Assembly: GCA_025964215.1 (NCBI GenBank)
Contig: JAOPZG010000485.1
Span: forward strand, 1 to 7,313
Length of the DNA stretch: 7,313 nucleotides
Reading direction: 5' to 3'
DNA from: Conexibacter sp.
GTDB lineage: Bacteria > Actinomycetota > Thermoleophilia > Solirubrobacterales > Solirubrobacteraceae
This document shows positions 6,111 through 7,313 of this stretch, piece by piece. Below the pieces are notes generated by a model. That model ran no database searches and was not told the origin of the DNA. It saw nothing but the letters and a program-made list of their open reading frames with translations. The translations under genes were made by a program, and so were the position numbers. Numbering within the stretch: position 1 is the stretch's first letter; every line of letters starts with the position of its first letter.

Positions 6111-7071
6111 CGGTGCGCAGGAGCTGCTCGCCGGTGCGCGTGCGGTCGTAGAGGACCTGGCGGCCGTCGCGGCGGCTGGTGATCAGGCCCGCGCGCTGGA
6201 GGACCTTGAGGTGCAAGGAGACGCCGGCCGGGCTGGCGGCGAGGCGGCGCGCGAGCTCGGAGGTCGAGACAGGACGGTCGAGCGCGAGCAGGACTGCGGC
6301 GCGGCGGGCGCCGAGGAGCTGCTCGAGCGCGCCGCTGTCCTGGCTCGCGGGCGCCCACAGGTCGGCGACGCCGCGGGGCGCGTAGACGATCGCCGGCTGC
6401 CACGGCGCGTCGGTCATCGGCCAGACGTCGGGCCACGCGAAGGCGGCGGGGACGAGCAGCAGGCCGCGGCCGGCGAGGTCGACCTCGCGCTCGGCCTTGG
6501 CCGCGACCTCGACGCGGCCGTCGTGCCAGCGGACGCCGTCGTTGAGGTCGGCGAACGCGGCTGACGGCCCGACCTCGGCGAGCCGCCGGCCGCGGCCCGC
6601 GACCTCGGACTCGACCATCGCGAGGATGTCTTCCCACTTCGGCGCGAGCACGGCGTCCCACCAGGCGCGCATCTGGGCGACGAGGCGCTCGAGGCCGCGG
6701 GCGGGGTCGTCGATCAAGGGCTGCGCGGCGGGCGGGAGGCCGTCGGGGTAGGCCATGCGCAGCTCTGCTGCGACCTGCGCGTGGTCGGTCGCGAGAACGC
6801 GTTGAAGCTCACCCTCCAGTCGAGCCTGAGGCTCGAGTGGCGGCGGGCTGACGAAATCCGGGTATGAGCTGGCGTTCTGTGGGATGACGGCGTCGAGGAG
6901 ATCCCACTCGAGGCCGGCTGTGCGTGGCGTCGCCCACGCGGCCCACGGCTGGTGGATCGAGAACCTCTCGGGCTGCCGGAGGGCCTCGACGGAGCCCGAG
7001 AGCTCCATCAGCGGGGAGATCGCGAAGCGCGTGCGGAGGAGGTCCTCGTGGCCGAAGCGGTAGGCGATCAC
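6100..7071 (-). CDS. ArsR-type winged-helix regulator with N-terminal DUF5937-like domain
   Basis: A 323-aa protein. Its C-terminal 75 residues are an ArsR-like winged helix: ALEQLLGARRAAVLLAL (248-264), STSELARRLAASPAGVSLHL (269-288) as the helix-turn-helix, KVLQRAGLI, and RRDGRQVLYDRT (300-311) as the wing. The long N-terminal part begins RFGHEDLLRTRFAISPLMEL and matches the DUF5937 type of actinobacterial ArsR-like proteins as I remember them. The protein has no cysteine, so it lacks the metal-sensing site of classical ArsR/SmtB and should respond to something else. The start is GTG at 7071, just before the family's conserved opening; no ATG lies close upstream in frame and the ribosome site is weak. 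Its 3' end overlaps the oxygenase gene by 11 bp, tail to tail. It is divergent from an MFS transporter gene 68 bp away, its probable target. Confidence 0.85.
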   Translation of the reverse strand: MIAYRFGHEDLLRTRFAISPLMELSGSVEALRQPERFSIHQPWAAWATPRTAGLEWDLLDAVIPQNASSYPDFVSPPPLEPQARLEGELQRVLATDHAQVAAELRMAYPDGLPPAAQPLIDDPARGLERLVAQMRAWWDAVLAPKWEDILAMVESEVAGRGRRLAEVGPSAAFADLNDGVRWHDGRVEVAAKAEREVDLAGRGLLLVPAAFAWPDVWPMTDAPWQPAIVYAPRGVADLWAPASQDSGALEQLLGARRAAVLLALDRPVSTSELARRLAASPAGVSLHLKVLQRAGLITSRRDGRQVLYDRTRTGEQLLRTATR

Positions 7072-7091
7072 GTGGGCTTCAGCGTAGCGGT

Positions 7092-7113
7092 GGATTCGCG
7101 TGGGTTCGAATCC
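7092..7113. promoter_or_regulatory. Inverted repeat between arsR-like and MFS genes, operator candidate
   Basis: GGATTCG (7092-7098) and CGAATCC (7107-7113) are perfect 7-bp inverted arms separated by 8 bp. The 22-bp dyad is centred in the 68-bp gap between the two divergent start codons, the expected place for an ArsR-type dimer controlling both genes. A smaller TTCGAA palindrome sits on the right arm. Found by inspection; binding is inferred. Confidence 0.45.
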
Positions 7114-7139
7114 GTTGGCGCGAAGCCGTGGCGTGACCG

Positions 7140-7313
7140 ATGCTGGATGGCGTGTCCGTCGTGCTGCGCCATCCGGGGGTCGTCCGCCTCCTCGTCCTGA
7201 ACGTGCTCGCCCGCATCCCGCTCGCGGGGTCCGGCGTGCTGCTCGTCGTCCATGCCCACGCGCTGAGCGGGAGCTACGCGGCGGCGGGGATCGTGGCGGC
7301 GGCCAACGGCCTG
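7140..7313 (+). CDS. MFS transporter, N-terminal part (runs off window)
   Basis: ATG at 7140 opens a frame that stays open for 58 codons to the window end; an in-frame TGA at 7134-7136 rules out a longer start. The peptide begins MLDGVSVVLRHPGVVRLLV and continues through a hydrophobic segment (about residues 14-38, first membrane helix) to HALSGSYAAAGIVAAANGL, where a second helix starts. The pattern RHPGVxRLL, LARIPLAG, then SGSYAAAGIV is typical of actinobacterial major facilitator proteins that pair with ArsR-like regulators, often annotated as drug efflux. Substrate cannot be judged from this fragment. No good Shine-Dalgarno sequence is visible. It probably is controlled by the divergent ArsR-type protein through the dyad at 7092-7113. 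Confidence 0.75.
   Translation, partial: MLDGVSVVLRHPGVVRLLVLNVLARIPLAGSGVLLVVHAHALSGSYAAAGIVAAANGL

Noticed and set aside
5813..6661. 282-codon minus-strand frame
   Set aside because: It straddles the oxygenase and arsR-like genes in the wrong frame of both and is dominated by Arg/Pro/Ala.
7100..7116. tRNA T-arm-like GGTTCGAATCC
   Set aside because: The loop sequence matches, but only two of the five stem pairs form. The flanks are arsR coding sequence and a short gap, so no cloverleaf or attachment site is supported.
7120..7133. Stray copy of part of the 28-bp repeat (GCGAAGCCGTGGCG)
   Set aside because: It matches 13 of 14 bases of the repeat, but it is short and GC-rich and lacks the palindrome, so chance is a sufficient explanation.

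Overview
The window is very GC-rich chromosomal DNA with strong G/C bias at third codon positions and gene families typical of high-GC Actinomycetota. These include a GAF/PAS-type LuxR regulator, a DUF5937-ArsR/MFS divergent pair, and GGGGTCAGACCCC palindromes between genes. A Thermoleophilia/Solirubrobacterales-like soil actinobacterium is my best guess. This is inferred from style and protein resemblance, not from a marker gene.

Layout, left to right. 1-124: four exact copies plus a 12-nt partial copy of a 28-bp tandem repeat, each able to fold into a hairpin; the array may continue off the left edge. 132-1220 (-): LuxR-family regulator. 1290-2057 (+): enoyl-CoA hydratase. 2109-4094 (+): 661-aa two-domain fatty acyl-CoA reductase with two complete SDR units. 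4094-4140: two direct copies of a 15-bp palindromic repeat at the convergent 3' ends; the second copy encodes the last residues of the next gene. 4122-4658 (-): PadR-family regulator, probably starting at TTG. 4689-6110 (+): carotenoid oxygenase with all four iron-binding histidines, divergent from padR across a 30-bp gap holding a palindromic operator candidate. 6100-7071 (-): DUF5937/ArsR-type regulator whose 3' end overlaps the oxygenase gene by 11 bp. 7140-7313 (+): first 58 codons of an MFS transporter, cut by the window edge.

Three regulator-target pairs are laid out back to back: luxR with hydratase/reductase, padR with carotenoid oxygenase, and arsR with MFS transporter. The hydratase and reductase probably form a two-gene fatty acyl-CoA unit in which the reductase drains acyl-CoA to fatty alcohol, as in wax-ester or ether-lipid synthesis. 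The oxygenase would cleave a carotenoid or apocarotenoid to aldehyde products under PadR control. No gene-free stretch exceeds about 130 bp. No RNA gene, CRISPR array, insertion sequence or origin was seen. The most unusual items are the hairpin tandem array, the palindrome pair that has become padR coding sequence, and the compact padR/oxygenase switch with a possibly leaderless oxygenase mRNA.
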